Shown here: in pieces, positions 25,974 through 33,092 of the stretch
How positions within the stretch are numbered: the first letter of the stretch is position 1
How the letters are laid out: the number at the start of each line of letters is the position of its first letter
Origin: Yinghuangia aomiensis
GTDB lineage: Bacteria; Actinomycetota; Actinomycetes; Streptomycetales; Streptomycetaceae
Direction of reading: 5' to 3'
NCBI RefSeq assembly: GCF_039542225.1
Contig: NZ_BAABHS010000024.1
Location: 62,001-126,000, forward strand
DNA: 64,000 nt
Translations under genes and position numbers: made by a program
The notes under the pieces: generated by a model
The model's input: only the letters and a program-made list of their open reading frames with translations
Told to the model about the DNA's origin: nothing
Database searches by the model: none

Positions 25974-26840
25974 CTACGCGCGACGTGTGCGCCGGGTCGT
26001 ATCCCCGCGCCGCGTGCTCCGGCGCCGGCCATCCTCCCTCAGCGCCGTGCCGGCCACCGTCGCGGGGCTGTCCGCGACCGACCACAACGCCGCCCACTGT
26101 GCCGCGTCCAGGTCCTTGGGCAGCGCGTGCGGCGGCACTTCGTGCGTCCGCAGCCACGCGTCGACGCGGCGCTCGGGCAGGATGCCCCGCAGGATCTGCC
26201 GCAGTCCGCGGCCGCGGGCGGTGAAGACCCGGCGCGTGAAAGCCTGGTAGCCCGCGCGGTCGGCGACCAGCGGTGCGGGCCTGCGGCGGATCGCCAGCAG
26301 GCCGCCGTCGACCGACGGCCGCGGCCGGAAGGCGTGGGCCGGGACCCGGCCGTGCAGCCGGAATTCGTACCACGGCCACCAACTCGCCGTGAGCAGGCTC
26401 GCCCCGCCCACCCCGGCCCGCCGCCGGGCGACTTCCCACTGCACGAGGAGGACGCACGCGTCCCAGTCCGGGAGGGTGAGGAGCCGGCGGAGGATCGGTG
26501 TGGTCAGGTGGAACGGGATGTTGCCCACGACGGTGTGCGGCCGTGTGGGGAACCGGAAGGCCAGGACGTCGGCGTTCACCACGTCGACGGTGCCGGGCAA
26601 CCGCCGCACGAGCCCGCGCGCCCGGCGCGGGTCGAGCTCGACCGCGGTGACCCGACGGCCGGTCGCGGCGAGAGGGATGGTCAGCGCACCGTCGCCGGGA
26701 CCGATCTCGACGATCGGGCCGGTCGTGTCCGCGGTCAGGCGGACCACGGCGGCGACGGTGTCGCGGTCGACGAGGAAGTTCTGGCCCAGTTCGTGGCGGC
26801 CGCCGAAGGACGCGTCGGGACGGGGTGTGGAGTATGGCAA
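25974..26840 (-). CDS. erm: Erm-type 23S rRNA adenine N6-methyltransferase (macrolide-lincosamide-streptogramin B resistance)
   Basis: The 288-residue protein has the Erm N-terminal block GRHELGQNFLVDR (about 14-26), SAM motif I EIGPGDGALTIPL (45-57), VELDPRRA (motif II), the acidic ADVLAF, and the catalytic motif GNIPFHLTTPIL (NIPF 107-110). The C-terminus is helical and Arg-rich. Erm enzymes methylate A2058 of 23S rRNA. TTG 26840 is preferred because GGAG lies 7 bases upstream and the protein then begins close to the Erm core; that GGAG is itself in a small CTCC-TGC-GGAG hairpin. About 250 bases upstream is a leader peptide and attenuator (see those entries). Confidence 0.88.
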   Translation of the reverse strand: MPYSTPRPDASFGGRHELGQNFLVDRDTVAAVVRLTADTTGPIVEIGPGDGALTIPLAATGRRVTAVELDPRRARGLVRRLPGTVDVVNADVLAFRFPTRPHTVVGNIPFHLTTPILRRLLTLPDWDACVLLVQWEVARRRAGVGGASLLTASWWPWYEFRLHGRVPAHAFRPRPSVDGGLLAIRRRPAPLVADRAGYQAFTRRVFTARGRGLRQILRGILPERRVDAWLRTHEVPPHALPKDLDAAQWAALWSVADSPATVAGTALREDGRRRSTRRGDTTRRTRRA

Positions 26841-27015
26841 GGAACTGCTCCGCAGGAGTGAGGGGCGGAGCCGGGCAGCGAGCGTGGCACACGGTCGACT
26901 GAGGACAAGGTCAGCCGACCGGGGATCGGTGGACAAGCCGATCACCGGGAAGAACACACCAAGGAGCCGCACCGGCGGAAATCACGGCGGCGGCGGAGCC
27001 CAGAACACGAAAGGA

Positions 27016-27032
27016 GGCGGCTTACTGCCGCC
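27016..27032 (-). terminator. attenuator terminator in the erm leader
   Basis: On the erm-coding strand, GGCGGC (27032-27027), loop AGTAA, GCCGCC (27021-27016) is followed by a pyrimidine-rich run TCCTTTCGTGTTCT (27015-27002). This looks like an intrinsic terminator inside the leader. Its left arm overlaps an alternative hairpin GCCGG-ATT-CCGGC (27042-27030), and its right arm can instead pair with GGCGG (27047-27043). Confidence 0.5.
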
Positions 27033-27049
27033 GGAATCCGGCCCGCCGC

Positions 27050-27088
27050 TTACGCGCGGCGGATCCGAATGAAGAAGTTGGCTGCCAT
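27050..27088 (-). CDS. erm leader peptide MAANFFIRIRRA (12 residues)
   Basis: A 12-codon frame ends with TAA. It contains R-I-R, the Arg-x-Arg type of macrolide-dependent ribosome stalling motif known from ErmD-like leaders. A -10 candidate TAGACT (27101-27096) lies 7 bases before the ATG and no ribosome site is present, so the transcript probably starts at or next to the A of ATG (leaderless). The last codons (CCGCCGC, 27062-27056) pair with GCGGCGG (27049-27043) just after the stop. Stalling near RIR would cover this arm and free the partner to block the downstream terminator hairpin. Confidence 0.6.
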   Translation of the reverse strand: MAANFFIRIRRA

Positions 27089-27095
27089 GGCGGGG

Positions 27096-27101
27096 AGTCT
27101 A
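27096..27101 (-). promoter_or_regulatory. -10 element of the erm leader transcript
   Basis: TAGACT on the minus strand ends 7 bases before the leader ATG. A matching -35 is not evident (best TCCGGT at 18-base spacing), so an activator may be needed. Confidence 0.4.
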
Positions 27102-27128
27102 ACAGCGCCTCGGCACCCGACCGGAGAA

Positions 27129-27170
27129 CGGCGCCGCGGCCAGCCGACCGGACCGGCTGCCTCGGCGCCG
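27129..27170. terminator. hairpin after the glutaminase gene
   Basis: Outer arms CGGCGCCG (27129-27136 and 27163-27170) enclose an inner CAGCCG/CGGCTG stem. It lies 43 bases beyond the glutaminase stop and just upstream of the erm leader promoter, insulating the two units. Confidence 0.45.
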
Positions 27171-27212
27171 TTTCCGCAAGCGCACTTCGCGCACGGTCTC
27201 TCGGGACATTCG

Positions 27213-28583
27213 TCAGGCATCCCGGAAGTGCGCGGTCTCCTGTAGGAGTTGCTCCTCGCTCCAGGCGAGCGCGGCCTCCCGGTTCGGGAACGTGTGCCAG
27301 CTCGGAGTGTCGGGCACCGGTGCGGGGAAGTCGCGCTGTGCGGCGATGACGATGTGGTGGCCTTGGCGGGCGAACGCGGCCAGCGCCGCGCCGAGCATCA
27401 TCGCGGAGCCCTGCGCGATGGCGGTGACCCGGGTCAGGTCCAGGACGATCCAGCCCGGCTGCTCGGGCACCCGGATGTCGACGGCGTGCAGGATCTGCTC
27501 GGTTTCGGTGAACTCCAGGCCGCCCTGCGCCGCGACGAGCACGATGCGGTGGCCTTCGGCCGCGAGCCGCTCGTCCTCCTCCGGGCCGCGGACCCGTTCG
27601 GACCAGGCCGCGCCCGCCTTGCGTCCCGTGGTGGCCTCGGTCACCGTGACGGCGTGCCGTCCGGCCGGGCGCATCATGTGCAGGCCGAAACGGCGGGAGA
27701 CCTCGGTGAGTGCGCGCACGCCGCGCACCGGGTTGCCCGCCTCGTCCAGCGGCGGGCTGTAGACCGCGATGCCGAACCGCGCCGGGCTCACGGCGATGAG
27801 CCCGCCCGCGACGCCGCTCTTGGCGGGGAGCCCGACGTCGAGGAGCCAGGTGCCGGCGCGGTCGTACATGCCGCAGGTGGCCATGACCGCCATGACGCGG
27901 GTGGCCACGTCCTCGGTGACCACCTGCTCGCCGGTCACGGGGTTGGCGCCGCCGTGCGCGAGGGTCGCGGCCATGGCCGCGAGGTCGCATGCGGTCACCC
28001 GGACGGAGCACTGCCGGAAGTAGGTGTCCACCTCCTCGCCGACGTCGCCGTCGAGGGCGCCCGCGGCGCGCATGAGGTAGGCCAGGGCCCGGTTGCGGTC
28101 GCCGGTGGCGGCTTCGGAGGCGTACACCTCTTCGTCCACGTCCAGCGCACGGCCCGCGAACGCCGACAGGCAGGCGCGGATGCGCTCGAAGCGCTCGCCC
28201 GCGTCCGCGCCGCGCACGAGCGAGGTGGCCACGATCGCCCCGGCGTTGACCATCGGGTTCGCGGGGCGGCCGGTGCCGGGCTCCAGGCTGATGGCGTTGA
28301 AAGCCTCGCCGCTGGGCTCGGCACCCACCCGGGCCGCCACGGCATCGGGCCCGAGGTCGGCGAGGGCCAGCGCGTACACGAACGGCTTGGACACCGACTG
28401 GATGGTGAACGGGGTGTGCGCGTCGCCGGCCTGGTAGCGGTGCCCGTCCATGCTCACGAGCGCCAAGCCGAACGCCGCGGGGTCGGCGAGGGCGAGCTGG
28501 GGGATGTAGTCGGCGACCGCGCCGTCCGCCACGCCGGCCAAACGGCGGCAGATCTCCTCGAGTGCATCCGTCACCGGCTCCAT
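27213..28583 (-). CDS. glsA: glutaminase (serine-dependent beta-lactamase fold) with C-terminal STAS domain
   Basis: The 456-residue protein has the glutaminase catalytic pair in IQSVSKPF (Ser63, Lys66), the NAISLEPGTGRPANPMVNAGAI block, the conserved ATGDRNRALAYL, and GLPAKSGVAGGLIAVSP. It hydrolyses glutamine to glutamate and ammonia. From about residue 335 a STAS-like domain follows (VDIRVPEQPGWIVLDLTRVTAIAQGSAMMLGAAL), a fold used for nucleotide or partner binding. ATG 28583 is preceded by GAAGGTGG. The gene diverges from an ABC exporter with 246 bases between. Confidence 0.88.
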   Translation of the reverse strand: MEPVTDALEEICRRLAGVADGAVADYIPQLALADPAAFGLALVSMDGHRYQAGDAHTPFTIQSVSKPFVYALALADLGPDAVAARVGAEPSGEAFNAISLEPGTGRPANPMVNAGAIVATSLVRGADAGERFERIRACLSAFAGRALDVDEEVYASEAATGDRNRALAYLMRAAGALDGDVGEEVDTYFRQCSVRVTACDLAAMAATLAHGGANPVTGEQVVTEDVATRVMAVMATCGMYDRAGTWLLDVGLPAKSGVAGGLIAVSPARFGIAVYSPPLDEAGNPVRGVRALTEVSRRFGLHMMRPAGRHAVTVTEATTGRKAGAAWSERVRGPEEDERLAAEGHRIVLVAAQGGLEFTETEQILHAVDIRVPEQPGWIVLDLTRVTAIAQGSAMMLGAALAAFARQGHHIVIAAQRDFPAPVPDTPSWHTFPNREAALAWSEEQLLQETAHFRDA

Positions 28584-28755
28584 CCGGCCACCTTCACCCG
28601 CTCCCCCGGCCCCCGCAACCGCAGCGGAGGCAACGGCGGCCGCGACGCCGGGGCCGTCGGCCCGCGCGACCGTGTGGCGTCCGCCGGGCCGGTGCGCAGC
28701 TCGCGGTTCGTGTGACGGCCGGGGGCGGGCGGCGGCCGTAGGACCGCCGCCCGCC

Positions 28756-28773
28756 CTCTGTCGAAAGACAGAG
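28756..28773 (+). promoter_or_regulatory. inverted repeat in the ABC exporter promoter
   Basis: CTCTGTC-GAAA-GACAGAG is a perfect 7-base inverted repeat, 56 bases before the ABC ATPase start. Its core CTGTCGAAAGACAG shares CYGTCGAAAG with a site upstream of the nearby histidine kinase, so it may bind the LuxR-type response regulator. Confidence 0.5.
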
Positions 28774-28829
28774 TCTCCGGCGACGTTCGGGAGATGTGCC
28801 GGGCCCACGGCCGTTCGTAGCGTCGGGGC

Positions 28830-29732
28830 ATGATCACATTGGAACGAGTCGGCAAGCGGTTCCGGGACGCGGTCGCCGTCGACGATCTGAGCCTGGTCGT
28901 CCGGCCCGGGCAGGTCACCGGCTTCCTCGGGCCCAACGGCGCGGGGAAGTCCACGACGATGCGGATGGTCATGGGACTCGACCGCCCCACCTCGGGGCGG
29001 GCGCTCGTGGCCGGCCGACCGTACGCGGAGCTGCGCGATCCGCTGCGCGAAGTCGGTGCCCTGCTGGACGCCAAGGCCCTGCACCCGGGGCGCTCCGCAC
29101 GCAACCACCTGCGCGCCCTGGCCCGCACGCACCGGATCCCGGTCCGCCGGGTGGACGAAGTGCTCGACGTGGTCGGCCTGACCGAGGCCGCGGGCCGCCG
29201 GGCCGGGACGTTCTCCCTGGGCATGGGGCAGCGGCTGGGCATCGCCGCGGCGCTGATCGGCGACCCCGGCGTGCTCGTCTTCGACGAACCGGTCAACGGA
29301 CTCGACCCCGACGGGGTGCTGTGGGTCCGGGGGCTCATCCGGTCGCTGGCGGCCGAGGGCCGGACGGTGTTCGTGTCCAGTCACCTCATGAGCGAAATGC
29401 AGGTCACCGCGGACCAGCTCGTGGTGATCGGCCGCGGCCGGCTGCTCGCCGACGCGCCGCTGGCCGACGTGCTGGCAGGCGCGCACGGCGCGGGCGTGAC
29501 CGTGCGCGGACCGGAACTGCGGCTTCTCGCCGAGGCGTTGGCGGACGGAGGCGCCCGGGTCCGCGACGAGGGCGACCGGCTGGCGGTCGTCGGCGCGTCG
29601 CTCGAAGACGTGGGCCGGTGCGCGCACCGGCTCGGCGTGCTGCTGTACGAGCTGAGCCCCGCCCAGGCGTCGCTGGAGGACGCCTACATGGAACTGACCG
29701 CCGAAGCCGTGCAGTACGGAGGCACCCGATGA
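28830..29732 (+). CDS. ABC transporter ATP-binding protein (DrrA/CcmA-type exporter)
   Basis: The 300-residue protein has Walker A GPNGAGKST (34-42), signature FSLGMGQRLG (near 130), Walker B VLVFDEPVNGLDPDG and a SSHLMSEMQ switch. The MGLDRPTSG and ARTHRIPVRRVDEVLDVVGL blocks are typical of exporters for drugs or peptides regulated by LuxR-type two-component systems. It overlaps the permease by ATGA. ATG 28830 lies in a promoter region with the GTCGAAAG inverted repeat. Confidence 0.9.
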   Translation: MITLERVGKRFRDAVAVDDLSLVVRPGQVTGFLGPNGAGKSTTMRMVMGLDRPTSGRALVAGRPYAELRDPLREVGALLDAKALHPGRSARNHLRALARTHRIPVRRVDEVLDVVGLTEAAGRRAGTFSLGMGQRLGIAAALIGDPGVLVFDEPVNGLDPDGVLWVRGLIRSLAAEGRTVFVSSHLMSEMQVTADQLVVIGRGRLLADAPLADVLAGAHGAGVTVRGPELRLLAEALADGGARVRDEGDRLAVVGASLEDVGRCAHRLGVLLYELSPAQASLEDAYMELTAEAVQYGGTR

Positions 29733-30466
29733 CCGGCATGCGCGCCACCCTCTCGTCCGAGTGGTTCAAGCTGTGGACGGTGCGGTCCACGTGGTGGTCG
29801 CTGGGTGCGGCCGTCCTGCTGATGGGCGGGTGCGCGGCCATCATGGGCAGCGACTTCGCCGGTGACGTGGCGGAAGGCCGGGACACCGACGGAGCCACCT
29901 CCATGGCGGTCACCGAGCCCGCCGCGAACGCGGCGATGATCGCGCAGTTCGGGCTGATCGCCTTCGCGATGATGGCGGTCACCACGGAGTTCGCCACCGG
30001 CGCGATCCGGAGCACCTTCGCGGCCGACCCGAAGCGGGGCCGCGTCCTGCTGGCCAAGACGGCCGCGGTCGCCGGGGCCACCCTGCCCCTGGCCCTGGTC
30101 ATGGCCTTGCTGGGCGTGGCGGCGGGCGACGCCACGCTCGGCGAGTACGGCACGGGCGGCGGCGTCGGCACGGGAGTCGTGTCGATCGGCGGCTACTTGG
30201 TGCTGTCCGCGGTCTTCACGGTCGGCATGGCCGCATTTGTGCGCAGCGCGGTCGGCACGCTCAGCGTGGTGATCGTGCTGCTGCTGGCCTTGCCGATGAT
30301 GTTCACGACGGGCGTGTGGAACTTCCTGCCGGGCGGCGCCGGATACGTCCTGTTGGGCCGGGACGACCCGCCGTTCTCGCGGGCGGTCGCGGCCGGGGTG
30401 CTGGCGGCCTGGGCGCTCGCCGCGCAGGCCGCGGGCTACGCGGCGGTGCGGCGGCGGGACGTCTGA
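29729..30466 (+). CDS. ABC transporter permease (six membrane segments)
   Basis: The 245-residue protein begins MRATLSSEWFKLWTVRSTWWSL, the usual N-terminus of ABC-2-type permeases paired with DrrA-like ATPases, followed by about six membrane segments and a short R-rich tail. Its start overlaps the ATPase stop as ATGA, showing coupled expression. Together they should form an exporter of an unknown hydrophobic compound or peptide. The gene converges on the response regulator. Confidence 0.88.
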   Translation: MTGMRATLSSEWFKLWTVRSTWWSLGAAVLLMGGCAAIMGSDFAGDVAEGRDTDGATSMAVTEPAANAAMIAQFGLIAFAMMAVTTEFATGAIRSTFAADPKRGRVLLAKTAAVAGATLPLALVMALLGVAAGDATLGEYGTGGGVGTGVVSIGGYLVLSAVFTVGMAAFVRSAVGTLSVVIVLLLALPMMFTTGVWNFLPGGAGYVLLGRDDPPFSRAVAAGVLAAWALAAQAAGYAAVRRRDV

Positions 30467-30512
30467 GCCGGGGCCCGGCCGCGCGCCGCGGCCGCGCCGG
30501 TGCCGGCGCCGG

Positions 30513-30537
30513 CTCCCCGGGCCACGTGCCCGGGGAG
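30513..30537. terminator. bidirectional terminator between permease and response regulator
   Basis: Perfect 10-base arms (30513-30522 and 30528-30537) enclose the loop CACGT, ending 7 bases before the response regulator stop on the other strand. Confidence 0.75.
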
Positions 30538-30544
30538 ACCGGCG

Positions 30545-31198
30545 TCAGCCGACCATCCCCGCCTCGTACGCGAGGATGGCCGCCTGCACCCGGTTCCGGA
30601 CGCCGAGGCGGGTCAGGATCGCGCTGACGTGGGTCTTCACGGTGCCTTCCACGAGGCCGAGCCGGTTGGCGATGTCCGCGTTGGACATGCCTTCGCCGAC
30701 CAGGGTGAGGACGTCGCGTTCGCGCGCGGTGAGGACCGCGACCCGGTCCGCCGCCTTCGAGGCACGCACGGTGCGGCCCATCGCGTCCAGCACGCGCTTC
30801 GCCACCCGCGGGGACAGGTACGCGGCTCCTTCGGCCGCGGCCCGGATCCCCGCGACCAGCTCGCGCGGGTCGCCGGACTTCAGCAGGAAGCCGGTCGCGC
30901 CGCCGTCGACGGCCCGGCTGATGTAGGCGTCCTCGCCGAACGTCGTGAGGATCACCACGGCGACCTCGGGCAGCAGCCGCCGGATCTCGGCGGTCGCGGC
31001 CAAGCCGTCGAGCCGCGGCATGCGGATGTCGAGGACCGCGACGTCGGGGCGGTGCCGGCGGGCGAGTTCCACCGCCTCCGCGCCGTCCGCGGCCTCGGCG
31101 ACGATCTCGATGCCGGGGTCGGCGGCCAGGACGGCGCGCACACCGGCCCGGATCAACGGCTCGTCCTCGGCGAGGAGCACGCGCACGGGAGCAGTCAT
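30545..31198 (-). CDS. NarL/LuxR-family response regulator
   Basis: The 217-residue protein has a receiver domain with acidic pocket EDE (11-13), phosphoacceptor Asp57 in VAVLDIRMP, and Lys in FLLKSGDP, then a LuxR helix-turn-helix (about 150-210: LTARERDVLTLVGEGMSNADIANRLGLVEGTVKTHV). Its ATG overlaps the kinase stop (ATGA). It lies beside an ABC exporter and a shared GTCGAAAG motif in both promoters makes the exporter its likely target. Confidence 0.92.
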   Translation of the reverse strand: MTAPVRVLLAEDEPLIRAGVRAVLAADPGIEIVAEAADGAEAVELARRHRPDVAVLDIRMPRLDGLAATAEIRRLLPEVAVVILTTFGEDAYISRAVDGGATGFLLKSGDPRELVAGIRAAAEGAAYLSPRVAKRVLDAMGRTVRASKAADRVAVLTARERDVLTLVGEGMSNADIANRLGLVEGTVKTHVSAILTRLGVRNRVQAAILAYEAGMVG

Positions 31199-32511
31199 CG
31201 GACGTCCTTTCCGGGACCGGCGGCGGCCGGGTAGGCGAAGCGGGCGACCACGGCGAAGCCGCCTCCGCTGGGGGCCGCCTCGAACGTGCCGCCCGCCAGC
31301 CGGACGCGTTCGCGCAGGCCGATCAGCCCCATCCGGCTCCCCGGCACGGTGTGCCGTTTCGTACTCCGGGCCCGGGGCCGCGGGCGGAACGGGGAGCCGG
31401 CCCGGTCGGCGGCGGACCCCGCGCGTGCGGCCGCCCCGGCGGGCACCGCGGGCTCGCCCGGCGGGCCGTTGACCACCCGGACTTCGGCGGTGCCGGCGGC
31501 GTACACGGCCGATACCGTCACGGCCGCTCCGGGGGCGTGCTTGGCGGCGTTGGTGAGCGCCTCCCGGACGACGCGCTGCACGGCGAGCGACAGCGCCGGA
31601 GAGTCCGGCGGCCTACCGGACAGCTCCAGCACCACGGCCATGCCGGACGTGCGGGCCCGTTCGACCAGGTCGCCGAGGGTCTGGTGCACCGGTTCGACGG
31701 GCGCCGGGCCCGCCGCCGTGGACGCGCCGGGCGCCGCCGCGAACTCCCCCTCCGGCTCGGCATCCGAGCGCAGCACGCCGATGATCTCGTGCAGCCGGTC
31801 CGTCGCGGCCGCGGCTCCCTCGCGCACGTCCGCGGCCTTGGCACGCTGTTCTTCGCCCAGTTCCGGGTCGACTTCGAGGACGGCCGCGCGCAACGCCAGG
31901 AGGCTCAGCTCGTGGCCGAGCGAGTCGTGCATGTCCTGGGCGATCCGGGCCCGTTCGCGCAGCCGGGCGCGGTCCGCGAGCATCTCGTGCTCGCGCTCCA
32001 GGTGGCGGGCGCGCTCCCAGCCCGCCGCGGCGAGGAGCCGGCGCTGCCGCAGGTTGCGGCCGAGCAGCCACGGCAGCGCGGCGCTCGCCGCCAACTCGGC
32101 GACCAGCGCCCCCAACGACCAGGCGCCTTCGGCCGCACCGCCCACGAACACCGCGGGCACCGCCAACGCCGGCGACCAGGCAAGCGGCCTGATCCGCCCG
32201 GTGCGGAGCGCGGCCAGGAACGCCACGAGCGCGACCACGCCGTAGTAGCGCCCGTCCGCCTGGGCGAGCCCGACGCCGATCGCCAGCGACGCGGCGGGCC
32301 ACACCCGCGACAGGCCTCCGGCCACGGCCACCACGGCGAGCATGACCGCCAGCCGCACGGTGAGGAACGGGTGCGGCGGATTCACCGACAGCACCGACGC
32401 GGCGACCAGGACCCACGCCGCGACGTCGCCCTGCACCCCACTGCCCCACCGCTTGCGGTCACCCGGCGGCGTACCCCGGGCGGCACGCCCTCCGCTCTTC
32501 CCACCCCACAT
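31195..32511 (-). CDS. NarL-type sensor histidine kinase
   Basis: The protein of about 438 residues has several membrane segments in residues 30-150, a HisKA_3 dimerisation box ERARIAQDMHDSLGHELSLL (His195), and an ATPase domain with VREALTNAAKHAPGA (N box) and GSRMGLIGLRERVRLAGG (G box). Between the N and G boxes lies an unusual low-complexity stretch of about 50 residues rich in Ala, Pro, Arg and Gly, which would lengthen the ATP lid. ATG 32511 was chosen as the first residue before the membrane region; GTG 32520 is an alternative and neither has a strong ribosome site. The stop overlaps the response regulator start. Confidence 0.88.
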   Translation of the reverse strand: MWGGKSGGRAARGTPPGDRKRWGSGVQGDVAAWVLVAASVLSVNPPHPFLTVRLAVMLAVVAVAGGLSRVWPAASLAIGVGLAQADGRYYGVVALVAFLAALRTGRIRPLAWSPALAVPAVFVGGAAEGAWSLGALVAELAASAALPWLLGRNLRQRRLLAAAGWERARHLEREHEMLADRARLRERARIAQDMHDSLGHELSLLALRAAVLEVDPELGEEQRAKAADVREGAAAATDRLHEIIGVLRSDAEPEGEFAAAPGASTAAGPAPVEPVHQTLGDLVERARTSGMAVVLELSGRPPDSPALSLAVQRVVREALTNAAKHAPGAAVTVSAVYAAGTAEVRVVNGPPGEPAVPAGAAARAGSAADRAGSPFRPRPRARSTKRHTVPGSRMGLIGLRERVRLAGGTFEAAPSGGGFAVVARFAYPAAAGPGKDVR

Positions 32512-32556
32512 GTCGATCACCGACCGGACGCTACCCGAGGGCGTCCCGCGGCGACT

Positions 32557-32571
32557 CCGTCGAAAGTCGTG
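32557..32571. promoter_or_regulatory. candidate response-regulator site upstream of the kinase
   Basis: CCGTCGAAAGTCGT shares 10 of 14 positions with CTGTCGAAAGACAG upstream of the ABC exporter. It sits in the divergent gap between the kinase and a VOC gene. Confidence 0.4.
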
Positions 32572-32657
32572 GGTGCCCGCGACCCGGCGTCGGGTACGCC
32601 GACCGCCTCGCCGTGCTGCGTTTGCGCCGGTTCGGGACATCGGCCAAGCTCGCCCGC

Positions 32658-33044
32658 ATGGTCTCGGTAGTGCAGAACGTGGCGATCGACTGTGCGGATG
32701 CCTACGAACTGGCCCGGTTCTGGAGCCGGGTGACCGGCCGTCCGCTCGACCCGGGCAGCCGGCCGGGCGACCGCGAGACGCAGGTGCCGCTCGCGGAGGG
32801 CCCGTCGCTGTACTTCAACCAGGTCCCCGAACCCAAGACCGTCAAGAACCGCATCCACCTGTGCCTGCGCCCCGAGACCACACGCGACGACGAGGTGGCC
32901 CGCCTGCTCGCCCTCGGCGCCACCTTCGTCGCCGACCACCGCAACCCCGACGGCACGGGCTGGGCCGTCCTCGCCGACCCCGAAGGCAACGAATTCTGCG
33001 TCCTCCGCGGCAACTCCGACCGCGTCGCCACCGGGGGTTCCTGA
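32658..33044 (+). CDS. VOC superfamily (glyoxalase-like) protein
   Basis: The 128-residue protein reads VSVVQNVAIDCADAYELARFWSRVTGRPL, then NRIHLCLRP and LLALGATFVADH, ending WAVLADPEGNEFCVLRG: the common actinobacterial glyoxalase-like pattern, single domain with a C-terminal DPEGNEFC metal-type motif. ATG 32658 is the likely start although an in-frame ATG/CTG region lies upstream. Function unknown. A terminator lies just after the stop. Confidence 0.85.
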   Translation: MVSVVQNVAIDCADAYELARFWSRVTGRPLDPGSRPGDRETQVPLAEGPSLYFNQVPEPKTVKNRIHLCLRPETTRDDEVARLLALGATFVADHRNPDGTGWAVLADPEGNEFCVLRGNSDRVATGGS

Positions 33045-33050
33045 CTCTCC

Positions 33051-33073
33051 CCCGCCGTTTCGGGGACGGCGGG
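33051..33073. terminator. bidirectional terminator between VOC and CDF genes
   Basis: CCCGCCGT (33051-33058) pairs with ACGGCGGG (33066-33073) around a 7-base loop, between two convergent stops. Confidence 0.65.
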
Positions 33074-33092
33074 ACAGTGCGAGGACCTGAGG

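Noticed and set aside
26841..26972. Extension of Erm to a GTG at 26972
   Set aside because: The extra 44 residues run through the leader region, have no ribosome site at 26972, and Erm proteins normally begin shortly before the QNFL block.
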